Shown here one piece after another: positions 8,526 through 17,372 of a stretch of 64,000 nucleotides of DNA (position 1 is its first letter; the number at the start of each line of letters is the position of its first letter). Both the position numbers and the translations under genes were made by a program. The notes beneath the pieces are model-generated. The model was not told the DNA's origin and did no database searches. It worked only from the letters and a program-made list of their open reading frames with translations. Source of the DNA: Winogradskyella pacifica (GTDB lineage Bacteria; Bacteroidota; Bacteroidia; Flavobacteriales; Flavobacteriaceae); NCBI RefSeq assembly GCF_013403915.1, contig NZ_JABFDI010000011.1:80468-144467 (forward strand). Direction: 5' to 3'.

Positions 8526-11500
8526 GTGAAGAGACTAGAACATTTAATCAAAAAAAGATATTTATTATTTATATCTACATTTATATTAATCATTATAGGC
8601 ATCTTATTTATTCTTCAAAGTAGCGTTAATGATCAAAAAGGAGAAGCTTTATTAATTAATAAAGCATCTGAGCAGTGTATGTTAAACGAACGTATGAATA
8701 GCTTAGTATATTCTTTTGAAAGTCTTAATGGAGATACGATCAGCTCAGAAATAATAGGGGCGTTTAAAGACTATGTTGATGAATTTGAAAACACACATCA
8801 TTATTTAGATTCTGTAAATAAACTAGAAGGAGGAAGTAAAGTATTAGATTCTTTACTTAAAATAACGGATACACAATCACAGAAAATAGTTTCGTCTAGT
8901 AGGAATATTATAAACAATCCTAATAAAAATTTAATTGCCGAAGATGTAAATAGTATAGCAGACGCAGAATTGCCTTATTTCTTAACGATGCAGTCTGTAA
9001 TTAGAGAATATCAAAAGAGTGCTGATAAAAATCTTCAAAATCTTTTACAAACGATTTATATCCTCGCATTTATTGCGATATTAATATTATTGGGGGAATT
9101 CCTATTTGTTTTAGTTCCTGCACTAAAGCAATTATTTGAGCAAAATAATAAACTAGTAGAAGTAAATAGTGAACTAGGAAAATCTCAAACCAAGATAAAA
9201 GAAAATTTATTAGAGCTAACAAGTCTTAAAATAGATTTAGAAAAAAGAGAGGCTTATAATAAAGTATTTATTGAGCAAGCACCAACAGCTATTGCCATGT
9301 TAGATAATGATATGAGATATATAGCAGTATCTCAGCGGTGGGTCACTGATTTTAAAATGGAGAATGAAGAGATTATTGGTCGTAGCCATTATGATATTTT
9401 TCCAGAAATCGGTGAGGATTGGAAAGAGAAGAATCAAAGGTGTTTAAATGGTGCTATTGACACTTGTGATGAAGCACCTTTTATCCGTGCGGATGGAACC
9501 GTACAATGGATTTTTTGGGATGTACGTCCTTGGTATATTTCAGAAGGTAAGATTGGAGGTTTACTAATGCATACAGGTGATATAACACACCTAAAGGAAA
9601 AGGAAGATGAAAAAAATCGTATAGAAAAAATTTTAGAAAAATCTAATGAAGTGTCTCGTATTGGGACATGGGATATAGATTTAATTAACGGCACTCTCTT
9701 TTGGAGTAAAATCGTGTACGAAATACACGAAGCTTCTGAAGATTTTAAACCAAATTTAGAAACAGGAATTAATTTTTTTAAAGAAGGACAAAGTAGAGAT
9801 ATTATTGAAAAATCTGTAAATGAAGCGATTGAAAATGGAACTTCATATGATGTGGAAGTCGAGTTAGTGACGTTAAAGGGTAATATAGTTTGGACACGTG
9901 CTATTGGCCAAGCAGAGGTTGTAAATGGGGAATGTACACGTATTTTCGGGGTGTTTCAAGATATAAATGAGAAGAAACTTTCTCAAATAGCTTTAAATAA
10001 GGCGCATACAGAGTTAGAAGCCATTTTTAATTCTAAAGCGATTGCTATTGTTGCTACGACTAAAGATGGTATTATAAATAAATTTAATCCTGGGGCGGAA
10101 GCTTTAACGGGATATTCTGCAGATGAAATGATAGGTTTAGAAAGACCAATCTTGTACCATTTCAGAGAAGAATTAGATAACTTTACAGCGGATATCGCTA
10201 AACAATATGGAAAAAGTCTTACCGGTTTTAGTGCACAACAAGAATTAGCAAAATATAATGCTTACGATACGCGAGAATGGCACTACTTGAGAAAGGATGG
10301 ATCGATTCTTCCTGTTCAATTAACCTTAACATCCATTAAAGATGAGAAAGGTGAAGTCATTGGGTTTCTAGGAGTGTCTACAGATGTTTCAGAAAAAAGA
10401 ATGGCTCAAGATGAGCTGTTGCAAAAAAACAAACAATTAAATTTTGCTGAAGAGATAACCTTGCTAGGAAATTGGCAATGGGACATAGCTACAGGTAATA
10501 TAGAAAGTTCTAATAATCTTTATAATATTTTTGATCTCAATAGAGATATTGATGTTTTAAATTTTGATACTTATTTTAATTTGGTTCATCCTGATGATAA
10601 AGAATTTGTAGGTACCTGTGTAAGACAAATAATTGAAGAGAAAACATTTAATAAATTTATACATCGTATTGTAACAGGAGATGGTGTGGTGAAAACCATT
10701 CAGGTATTAGGTGGAGTTGTCGCAAATGGTAATGGCGAGATTATTAAAATAAATGGCACTAGCCAAGATATTACAGCGACAAAAGAAGCAGAAATAGAAT
10801 TGAATAATGCGCACATGCAATTAAAAGCAATCTTTAACTCTGGTCCTATTGCAATTGTATCTACTGATAATAATGGAATATTTACTCATTTTAATAGTGG
10901 TGCGGAACATCTATTAGGCTATTCATCTTCGGAAATGGTAGGATTAAAAGCACCTGAAATTTATCATATAGACGAAGAACTAGATCAATTTAGAATTGAT
11001 ATAGCAGAAAAATATGGTATGGATCCTGAGGGATTTGATCCTTATTTGGAATTAGCAAAACGAAATGAATATGATACTCGGGAGTGGACGTATAAAAGAA
11101 AAGATGGCTCTACATTTCCTGTAGAATTAACCTTAACGGCAATTAGGAACGAACAAGGTGAAAAAATTGGATTCTTGGGTGTCGCATTCGATATTACTGA
11201 GAAGCAGGTAGTGAAGAATGAGATTTTAAGAAAAAATCAATTATTAAACTTTGCTGAAGAAATTAGCTTATTAGGAAATTGGCAATGGGATACCGTTGCA
11301 GATAAGGTAGAATGGTCTAATAACTTGTATAATATCTTTGGGCTCGATAAGGAGGTACAAACATTAAGTTTTAATACGTATTTTAGTTTTGTTCACCCTG
11401 AAGATAAAGATATTGTAACCGATTATTTTGATCAAACACGTGTAGAGAAAAGACTTAAGCGACTTACCCACCGTATTATAGCAGGTAATGGTGAGGTTAA

Positions 11501-14500
11501 AACTGTACAACTTCTAGGTGAAGTTATTACCGATCTATTCGGTAATATTATTGAAATGATTGGAACCTGTCAAGATATTACAGCCGCTTATGCCGCAGAA
11601 AGAGAATTATTTGATGCCCACACGCAATTAAAAGCAATATTTAACTCTGGTCCATTAGCCATTGTATCGGTTGATAATGATGGGATTATTACGCATTTTA
11701 ACTATGGTGCAGAATTTTTATTGGGGTATTCCGCTTCAGAAATGATTGGATTAAAGAAACCAGAGATTTATCATTTAGATGAAGAGCTTATCGCTTTTAA
11801 GAAAGATATTGCTAAAAAGTATAATAAAGATCTCGACGGTTTTAGTCCTTATTTAGAATTGTCAAAGCAGAATGCTTACGATACAAGAGAATGGACGTTT
11901 AGAAGAAAAGATGGTTCAACGTTTCCTGTAGAATTAACATTAACGGCCATAAAAAATAATGAGGGTAAAAAAATAGGCTTTTTAGCTGTGTCAAATGATA
12001 TTACTGAGAGAAAAATTACTCAGAATGAATTGATTCGGAAAAACCAAATACTAAATTTTGCAGAGGAAATTACGCTGATGGGGAATTGGCAAGTAGATAT
12101 TGCAAATGATACCGTTAAATGGTCAACGAACCTTTATCGTATTTTTCAATTGGATGAAAATACGCATACAACATTAGAGACATATCTTAATTTTTCGCAC
12201 CCAGAAGATAAGGATCGTGTAGCAGAACACATGCGTAAGACTGTTGAAGATAAAGCGTTTACGGATATAACGCATCGAATTCAATTAAAAGATGGTACGA
12301 TAAAAATTGTTCAACTTTTAGCTCAGGTGACTACAAATGATTTTGGTGATGTAACAGAAGTTATAGGTACCTGCCAAGATGTTACAGCTCAGAAGATGGC
12401 AGAAATAGAACTAATCCGTAAAAACCACTTTTTAAGTTTTGCAGAACGGATAACCATGATGGGGAATTGGCAATGGGATGTTGTCACTGATAGCTTAAAA
12501 TGGTCTTCTAATTTGTACAAAATATTTGAACATGATGAAAGCATAACTAATCTAAGGTATGATACATTTTACAGTTATGTTCATCCAGACGATAAAGAAT
12601 ATATCGCTAAGTATGTAGCTGATTCGTTCTTAGAAAAAAAGTTCCCTAGTAATTTTATACACCGTATTGTAACAGGTAGTGGAAAAATAAAAACAGTTCA
12701 TTTTTTAGGGGAAGTTATACTCAATGAGCAAGGTGAAGTTCTTGAAATGATGGGAACTTGCCAAGACATCACCGAACAAAAGATGGAGGAAAATAAGTTT
12801 AGAGGCTTATTAGAATCGGCTCCAGATGCTATGGTTATTGTCGATGAAAACGATGAAATCCAATTAATTAATAAAGAAGCTGAAAAATTATTTGGCTACC
12901 ATATAGACGAATTAATAGGTAAGAAGGTAGAAATGCTTATTCCTAAAAGATTTGAAGGCATGCATACGGAACATCGTGCTAGCTTTTTTAGCAATGATCC
13001 TGAGAAACGTTTAACAACAGCTAGAAATGAATTATATGGTTTAAATAAAGAAGGTAAAGAAATTCCTATTCAAGTAAGTCTTAGTCCTCTTCAAACTGAA
13101 CAAGGACTATTATTATCAGCGGCGATAAGAGATATAACGGCTCAAAAACAAGCGGAGAATGAAATTTTGCGCAAGAATCAGTTATTAACTTTTGCTGAGA
13201 AGATTACGATGATGGGGAATTGGCAATGGAATCTTATAACAAATGCTGTAGATTGGTCTGCTAACCTTTACAATATATTTGGAGTTGAAGAAAATACGAC
13301 GATATCGTATGATACCTATTTTAGTTTTGTTCATACAGATGATAAAGATAGAGTAACAGCACATGTAGAGAAGTCCATTAATGATAAAGAAGTTATTGAC
13401 TTAATGCATCGTATTACATTAGTAGATGGAACGGTAAAAACCATACAACTTTTGGCCGAAGTTATTTTAGATACTACTGGTAATGTGGTTGAAATGATTG
13501 GGACCTGCCAAGATGTAACGGCACAGCGAATGGCAGAAAACAAGTTTAGAGGCTTGTTAGAGTCTGCACCAGATGCCATGGTAATTGTAAATGCAGAAGA
13601 AAATATTCAACTTATTAATAAACAGGCTGAAAAATTATTTGGTTATTCAGCAGAAGAATTAATTAATAAACCTGTTGAAATTCTTATTCCTAAGCAATCT
13701 TCAGAAGACTATGTTTCTTATAGTGACGGTTTTTTCTCTAACCTAAATGTAAGTGCTATGGGAGTAGGTAATGAAAAAGAACTATTCGCTATAAATAAAA
13801 GCGGCATAGAAATACCAATACAAATAAGTTTGAGCCCGCTTCAAACAGAAGAAGGCTTATTAGTCTCGGCAGCTATACGAGATATAACGGTTCAAAAATT
13901 AGCACAAACTAAAATAATAAATGCTAAAAATGATTTAGAAGTTTTAGCACAGAAATTAATTATTCAAAATAGTCAACTTGCAGATTTTGCACAGATTACG
14001 TCTCATAATCTCCGAGCGCCAGTAAGTAATTTAAATTCTCTTTTAGGATTTTATGTAGAATCGGATGATAATGAAGAAAAAGACTTTTTGTTTAAAAAAT
14101 TCGAAGCAGTTATTAGTCATCTTACCGTAACCTTAAACACGTTGGTAGAGGCGTTAAAAATTAGAAGTGACAATTCTCGGAATAAGGAAGTTATTCGATT
14201 TGAAGACGTGCTGAGAACCACAACAGACATTTTAAGTGGAGAAATATTAAAAACTAGTGCTATAATTAAAGCAGATTTTTCTAAATTGCCATCAATAAAT
14301 TATGATAAAATTTATTTAGAGAGTATTTTCCTTAATTTGATAGGAAATGCTATAAAATACAGGTCTAAAGATAGAGATCCACAGATTAGTATAGAATCTG
14401 AAAACCACAATGGGAAAATAAAATTAACAATAACAGATAACGGTTTAGGTATAAACTTAGAGAGACATGGTAATAAAATTTTTGGTTTAAATAAAGTATT

Positions 14501-14627
14501 TCACAGACATCCAGATGCTAAAGGCGTGGGGCTATATATGACCAAAACACAAATTGAAGCGATGGGTGGAGCTATTAATGTATCGAGTAAAGTAAATAAA
14601 GGGACAACGTTTACAATAATTTTTTAA
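8526..14627 (+). CDS. Giant membrane sensor histidine kinase with twelve PAS domains
   Basis: 2033 residues; GTG start, the first start codon after an in-frame TAA at 8517. Membrane helix 1 (~13-31), a helical extracytoplasmic domain resembling PilJ/NIT-type sensors (~35-170), helix 2 (~172-197), a short coiled coil, then PAS domains beginning near residues 246, 378, 493, 638, 762, 908, 1029, 1176, 1303, 1423, 1554 and 1673. Each ends in a PAC-like D[IV]T or DI(N) motif. A coiled coil leads to a HisKA-like segment with SHNLRAP (phospho-acceptor His1827), then the HATPase: NLIGNAIKY (~1940), TDNGLGI (~1970), GVGLYMTK (~2000). The PAS domains fall into repeated types (see findings). Its partner regulator starts 2 bp later. 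Ligand unknown; many PAS copies suggest in-gene amplification. Confidence 0.93.
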   Translation: MKRLEHLIKKRYLLFISTFILIIIGILFILQSSVNDQKGEALLINKASEQCMLNERMNSLVYSFESLNGDTISSEIIGAFKDYVDEFENTHHYLDSVNKLEGGSKVLDSLLKITDTQSQKIVSSSRNIINNPNKNLIAEDVNSIADAELPYFLTMQSVIREYQKSADKNLQNLLQTIYILAFIAILILLGEFLFVLVPALKQLFEQNNKLVEVNSELGKSQTKIKENLLELTSLKIDLEKREAYNKVFIEQAPTAIAMLDNDMRYIAVSQRWVTDFKMENEEIIGRSHYDIFPEIGEDWKEKNQRCLNGAIDTCDEAPFIRADGTVQWIFWDVRPWYISEGKIGGLLMHTGDITHLKEKEDEKNRIEKILEKSNEVSRIGTWDIDLINGTLFWSKIVYEIHEASEDFKPNLETGINFFKEGQSRDIIEKSVNEAIENGTSYDVEVELVTLKGNIVWTRAIGQAEVVNGECTRIFGVFQDINEKKLSQIALNKAHTELEAIFNSKAIAIVATTKDGIINKFNPGAEALTGYSADEMIGLERPILYHFREELDNFTADIAKQYGKSLTGFSAQQELAKYNAYDTREWHYLRKDGSILPVQLTLTSIKDEKGEVIGFLGVSTDVSEKRMAQDELLQKNKQLNFAEEITLLGNWQWDIATGNIESSNNLYNIFDLNRDIDVLNFDTYFNLVHPDDKEFVGTCVRQIIEEKTFNKFIHRIVTGDGVVKTIQVLGGVVANGNGEIIKINGTSQDITATKEAEIELNNAHMQLKAIFNSGPIAIVSTDNNGIFTHFNSGAEHLLGYSSSEMVGLKAPEIYHIDEELDQFRIDIAEKYGMDPEGFDPYLELAKRNEYDTREWTYKRKDGSTFPVELTLTAIRNEQGEKIGFLGVAFDITEKQVVKNEILRKNQLLNFAEEISLLGNWQWDTVADKVEWSNNLYNIFGLDKEVQTLSFNTYFSFVHPEDKDIVTDYFDQTRVEKRLKRLTHRIIAGNGEVKTVQLLGEVITDLFGNIIEMIGTCQDITAAYAAERELFDAHTQLKAIFNSGPLAIVSVDNDGIITHFNYGAEFLLGYSASEMIGLKKPEIYHLDEELIAFKKDIAKKYNKDLDGFSPYLELSKQNAYDTREWTFRRKDGSTFPVELTLTAIKNNEGKKIGFLAVSNDITERKITQNELIRKNQILNFAEEITLMGNWQVDIANDTVKWSTNLYRIFQLDENTHTTLETYLNFSHPEDKDRVAEHMRKTVEDKAFTDITHRIQLKDGTIKIVQLLAQVTTNDFGDVTEVIGTCQDVTAQKMAEIELIRKNHFLSFAERITMMGNWQWDVVTDSLKWSSNLYKIFEHDESITNLRYDTFYSYVHPDDKEYIAKYVADSFLEKKFPSNFIHRIVTGSGKIKTVHFLGEVILNEQGEVLEMMGTCQDITEQKMEENKFRGLLESAPDAMVIVDENDEIQLINKEAEKLFGYHIDELIGKKVEMLIPKRFEGMHTEHRASFFSNDPEKRLTTARNELYGLNKEGKEIPIQVSLSPLQTEQGLLLSAAIRDITAQKQAENEILRKNQLLTFAEKITMMGNWQWNLITNAVDWSANLYNIFGVEENTTISYDTYFSFVHTDDKDRVTAHVEKSINDKEVIDLMHRITLVDGTVKTIQLLAEVILDTTGNVVEMIGTCQDVTAQRMAENKFRGLLESAPDAMVIVNAEENIQLINKQAEKLFGYSAEELINKPVEILIPKQSSEDYVSYSDGFFSNLNVSAMGVGNEKELFAINKSGIEIPIQISLSPLQTEEGLLVSAAIRDITVQKLAQTKIINAKNDLEVLAQKLIIQNSQLADFAQITSHNLRAPVSNLNSLLGFYVESDDNEEKDFLFKKFEAVISHLTVTLNTLVEALKIRSDNSRNKEVIRFEDVLRTTTDILSGEILKTSAIIKADFSKLPSINYDKIYLESIFLNLIGNAIKYRSKDRDPQISIESENHNGKIKLTITDNGLGINLERHGNKIFGLNKVFHRHPDAKGVGLYMTKTQIEAMGGAINVSSKVNKGTTFTIIF

Positions 14628-14629
14628 TT

Positions 14630-15028
14630 ATGAATAGTAATTACAATATATGTGTAATTGATGATGATGACATCTATCAATTTACAATTGTTAAAATACT
14701 TAAGTCCATTAATTTAGATAAAAAAATAAGTCTTTTTTCAGATGGTGAAGAGGCTTTAGAGTTTTTAATAGATAATCTCTATAACAATGAAGAACTTCCA
14801 GATATCATATTTTTAGATATTAATATGCCTATTATGGATGGTTTTCAATTTATGGAAGAGTATGTGAAAATCAAACCTAAATTAAATAAGAAAATAACGA
14901 TCTACATGGTGTCTTCTTCTGTTGATCCTGTAGATATAGAAAGGGCTAAGAACATTAGCGACATTTCTGACTATATTATAAAGCCAATAAAAGCAGGACA
15001 ATTGCAAGAAATTATGAATAACCTTTAA
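14630..15028 (+). CDS. Single-domain response regulator (CheY-like receiver)
   Basis: 132 residues, receiver domain only. The acidic pocket is IDDDD near residues 10-13, the phospho-acceptor Asp is D63 in FLDINMPIMDG, the Ser switch residues are in MVSSS near residue 105 and the conserved Lys is in IIKPI near 120. There is no DNA-binding or enzymatic output domain. The start is 2 bp after the stop of the PAS kinase, so the two form a cognate pair; phosphate would be passed on to another protein or act by protein binding. In flavobacteria such stand-alone receivers are common beside PAS kinases. Confidence 0.94.
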   Translation: MNSNYNICVIDDDDIYQFTIVKILKSINLDKKISLFSDGEEALEFLIDNLYNNEELPDIIFLDINMPIMDGFQFMEEYVKIKPKLNKKITIYMVSSSVDPVDIERAKNISDISDYIIKPIKAGQLQEIMNNL

Positions 15029-15054
15029 AAGGAGGTTTATTGCTTAAATCTTTC

Positions 15055-15693
15055 TTAGACTAATTTATCAATAAACCCAACATTAACCACATGTGTTCCT
15101 TTAAAAGGTATAATCGAAACTTTGTCCTCAAATAGATGTGTAGCACGTGCTGATTCTAGTTGAATTCTTTGTTCATCTAAATATTCATCTTCAGTGCCAT
15201 AAATCAATTTCACTTTGGTATCTTTAGCTAGATACTCAAAATCTTCGGCGGTTAATTCCTTCGGAATTCCGCCAGAATGGAGTACAAGCTGTTGGCATTG
15301 TAGCTGTCGTTTTGCTATATATCGCATAGCCACACTTACTCCTTGCGAATAGCCGAAAACGATTAAATGAGCACCTTCAGGAATTTTTTCAGCTTCTAAT
15401 ACCGCATCAATATAATTTAGAATATTATCCATTCCAGCTTCAGTATTATCTCGCGTTAGCCAATTAGCACCAACATGCATTTTAGGCTGAATATAAAACT
15501 TGCTTGGAGCTTGTGGAGCAATGATGTAATTGTCTTCTGCATTTAAGCCTTTAAAATATTTAAGAAAATAACGACTCATATATCCCATACCGTGACATAC
15601 CAACCAAACCATTTTTGTACGTTCAGAAAGTGTATTTAAAGTAGAGTAGGAGTTGGTACTGGTGTATGAGATTTCTTTCTCTTGTGAATTCAT
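15055..15693 (-). CDS. Alpha/beta-hydrolase, carboxylesterase/phospholipase-like
   Basis: 212 residues, similar in size to the carboxylesterase/lysophospholipase family. The nucleophile elbow GYSQGVSVAM lies near residue 120 (Ser in G-x-S-x-G), the acid is probably Asp in YGTEDEYL near 168, and the His is in FKGTHVV near 202. It has no signal peptide and should be cytosolic. Substrate unknown. It is transcribed away from the menaquinone block; a MenH role was considered, but the sequence looks like the serine esterase family and not MenH. Confidence 0.85.
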   Translation of the reverse strand: MNSQEKEISYTSTNSYSTLNTLSERTKMVWLVCHGMGYMSRYFLKYFKGLNAEDNYIIAPQAPSKFYIQPKMHVGANWLTRDNTEAGMDNILNYIDAVLEAEKIPEGAHLIVFGYSQGVSVAMRYIAKRQLQCQQLVLHSGGIPKELTAEDFEYLAKDTKVKLIYGTEDEYLDEQRIQLESARATHLFEDKVSIIPFKGTHVVNVGFIDKLV

Positions 15694-15711
15694 TTTTCTA
15701 GGCGGTTTCTG

Positions 15712-15719
15712 TATCTTTG
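15712..15719 (+). promoter_or_regulatory. Bacteroidota -7 promoter box (TATCTTTG) of the first menaquinone block
   Basis: Exact TAnnTTTG match 27 bp before ATG 15747, with a TTG about 30 bases upstream. It also argues that translation does not start at the in-frame TTG at 15717, which overlaps the box. Confidence 0.65.
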
Positions 15720-15746
15720 TATTCGATTCAAAAATACTATTTTTAT

Positions 15747-16172
15747 ATGCAAATGACTAAAGAGGATTTCTTAGCAAAAGCGAATTTAGCAAGCAAAAAT
15801 ACCTTAATGGAAACCTTAGATATTGAAATGGTGGACTTTGGTGATGATTTTTTAGTAGCCAGAATGCCTGTAACATCTAAAGTGTACCAACCCGATGGAG
15901 TATTACATGGAGGAGCCACTGCCGCTTTAGCAGAAAGTGTTGGTAGTTTTGCTTCGCATATTTTTATAGATACGGAGAATATGTTTGTTCGTGGTTTAGA
16001 AATTACAGCGAATCATCTCAAAAGTGTTACCGAAGGTTATATCTATGCTAAAGCGACATTTTTACATAAAGGACGTACCACGCAATTATTAGATATTAGA
16101 GTAACTGATGAAGCCGATAATCTAATTTCAATATGTAGACTATCTACGATTTCACTTCCAAAAAAGAAATAA
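15747..16172 (+). CDS. Hotdog-fold thioesterase, probable DHNA-CoA hydrolase of menaquinone synthesis
   Basis: About 141 residues from ATG 15747 (a second ATG at 15753 is equally possible). PaaI/YdiI-type hotdog: DFLVARMPVTSKVYQPDGVLHGG holds the HGG catalytic loop, followed by the acid-containing helix TAALAESVGSFAS and GRTTQLLDIRVTDE. It heads a run with menF (3 bp later) and menD, so hydrolysis of 1,4-dihydroxy-2-naphthoyl-CoA (the MenI step) is the likely job. The family is secure; the substrate is inferred from context. An upstream in-frame TTG at 15717 is rejected because it overlaps the promoter box. Confidence 0.85.
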   Translation: MQMTKEDFLAKANLASKNTLMETLDIEMVDFGDDFLVARMPVTSKVYQPDGVLHGGATAALAESVGSFASHIFIDTENMFVRGLEITANHLKSVTEGYIYAKATFLHKGRTTQLLDIRVTDEADNLISICRLSTISLPKKK

Positions 16173-16175
16173 GTA

Positions 16176-17294
16176 ATGGATTCTATATCCTTTTTTGATG
16201 CTTTAGAGCAGCAATACAAAAACAATTTACCTTTTGTAGTTTACAGTAGACCAATTAATTCAATAATTAAATGTTGGTTGCAAGAGGACGATTCTGTTTA
16301 TAAATCAGAGACTTTTGCCGAAAGTGGATTTTTATTTGCTCCTTTCGATCTCAAGCAAAACAGTATTCTTTTTCCTAAAGAGCATTGTTTGTATTCTGAA
16401 ATAACAATTGATAATTTAGACGTTGAAGATTTTGAATCTACTGAGATTCTTCAAAGTGAAAAAGAAAGAATGCAACATATCGATTTGGTTTCTAAAGGAA
16501 TCGATAGTATTAAAAATAAGGATTTACAAAAAGTAGTGCTTTCGCGTTGTGAAACAAAATCACTTCAAGATACGAATCCATTAAACATTTTTAAACGGCT
16601 TTTTAATACCTATGCAAATGCAATGGTGTACTGTTGGTATCATCCTAAAGTAGGATTATGGATTGGAGCCACACCAGAGTTATTGTTAAAAATTGAAGGT
16701 AAACGACTCACCACCATTTCTTTAGCTGGAACCCAAGCTTACCAAGAAGACAAGGAAGTAAGCTGGACAAATAAAGAGTTTGAGGAGCAGCAAATTGTAA
16801 CGGATTACATTACAGAACAACTAAAGCCATATGCTTCAAATATCAATGTATCAGAAGTAGATACTGTAAGAGCCGGAAATTTATTACATCTTAAAACGAG
16901 AATCATTAGTGTTTTAAAAGATGATGCGGATTTGAAATCGATAATTGAAGCTTTGCATCCAACTCCAGCGGTTTGTGGGTTTTCTAAAGCAAAAGCAAAG
17001 GATTTCATACTTAATAATGAAAACTATAGCCGAGAATATTACACTGGTTTTTTAGGAGAATTAAATTTAACACAAAGCAGAACTCGTAACACTAACAGGC
17101 GTAACGTAGAGAATAATGCTTACGCTGTTGTAAAAACACAGTCTAATTTCTACGTGAATTTACGTTGCATGCAACTCAAAGACTCCAATGCAAATATCTA
17201 TGTAGGTGGAGGTATTACCAAAGATTCTAACCCAGAAAACGAATGGGAAGAAACCGTAAATAAAACAGGCACAATCAATACGGTACTTAATTAA
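16176..17294 (+). CDS. menF: Isochorismate synthase (menaquinone-specific)
   Basis: 372 residues, usual for MenF/EntC-type enzymes. The chorismate-binding fold is clear: DLQKVVLSRCET (~125-135), GLWIGATPELLL (~162-173), LTTISLAGTQ (~180-189), the NKEFEEQQIVTDYI Mg-site helix, LHPTPAVCGFSKAKA (~255-270), YYTGFLGEL (~288-296) and NLRCMQ...IYVGGGI near the end. It converts chorismate to isochorismate, the first committed step of menaquinone synthesis. It is 3 bp from the thioesterase gene upstream and 78 bp from menD downstream, which has its own promoter box. Confidence 0.94.
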   Translation: MDSISFFDALEQQYKNNLPFVVYSRPINSIIKCWLQEDDSVYKSETFAESGFLFAPFDLKQNSILFPKEHCLYSEITIDNLDVEDFESTEILQSEKERMQHIDLVSKGIDSIKNKDLQKVVLSRCETKSLQDTNPLNIFKRLFNTYANAMVYCWYHPKVGLWIGATPELLLKIEGKRLTTISLAGTQAYQEDKEVSWTNKEFEEQQIVTDYITEQLKPYASNINVSEVDTVRAGNLLHLKTRIISVLKDDADLKSIIEALHPTPAVCGFSKAKAKDFILNNENYSREYYTGFLGELNLTQSRTRNTNRRNVENNAYAVVKTQSNFYVNLRCMQLKDSNANIYVGGGITKDSNPENEWEETVNKTGTINTVLN

Positions 17295-17357
17295 ATAAAA
17301 AATGTAATTAGTTATATTTTTAGTTGAAGCTCTATTTTATTATCTCCTTTTATTAGG

Positions 17358-17365
17358 TAATTTTG
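17358..17365 (+). promoter_or_regulatory. menD: Bacteroidota -7 promoter box (TAATTTTG) of menD
   Basis: Exact TAnnTTTG match only 7 bases before the menD ATG. Transcription from it would give an almost leaderless mRNA. Confidence 0.6.
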
Positions 17366-17372
17366 TATTTAT

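Noticed and set aside
13331..13579. Minus-strand and other-frame open frames within the large kinase, and similar frames elsewhere (2337-2597, 6783-7253, 43130-43528, 46357-46593)
   Set aside because: They lie fully or mostly inside strongly supported genes in another frame and show no domain or start signal.
15055..15693. MenH (SHCHC synthase)
   Set aside because: The sequence fits the carboxylesterase/phospholipase family and its gene points away from the menaquinone block.
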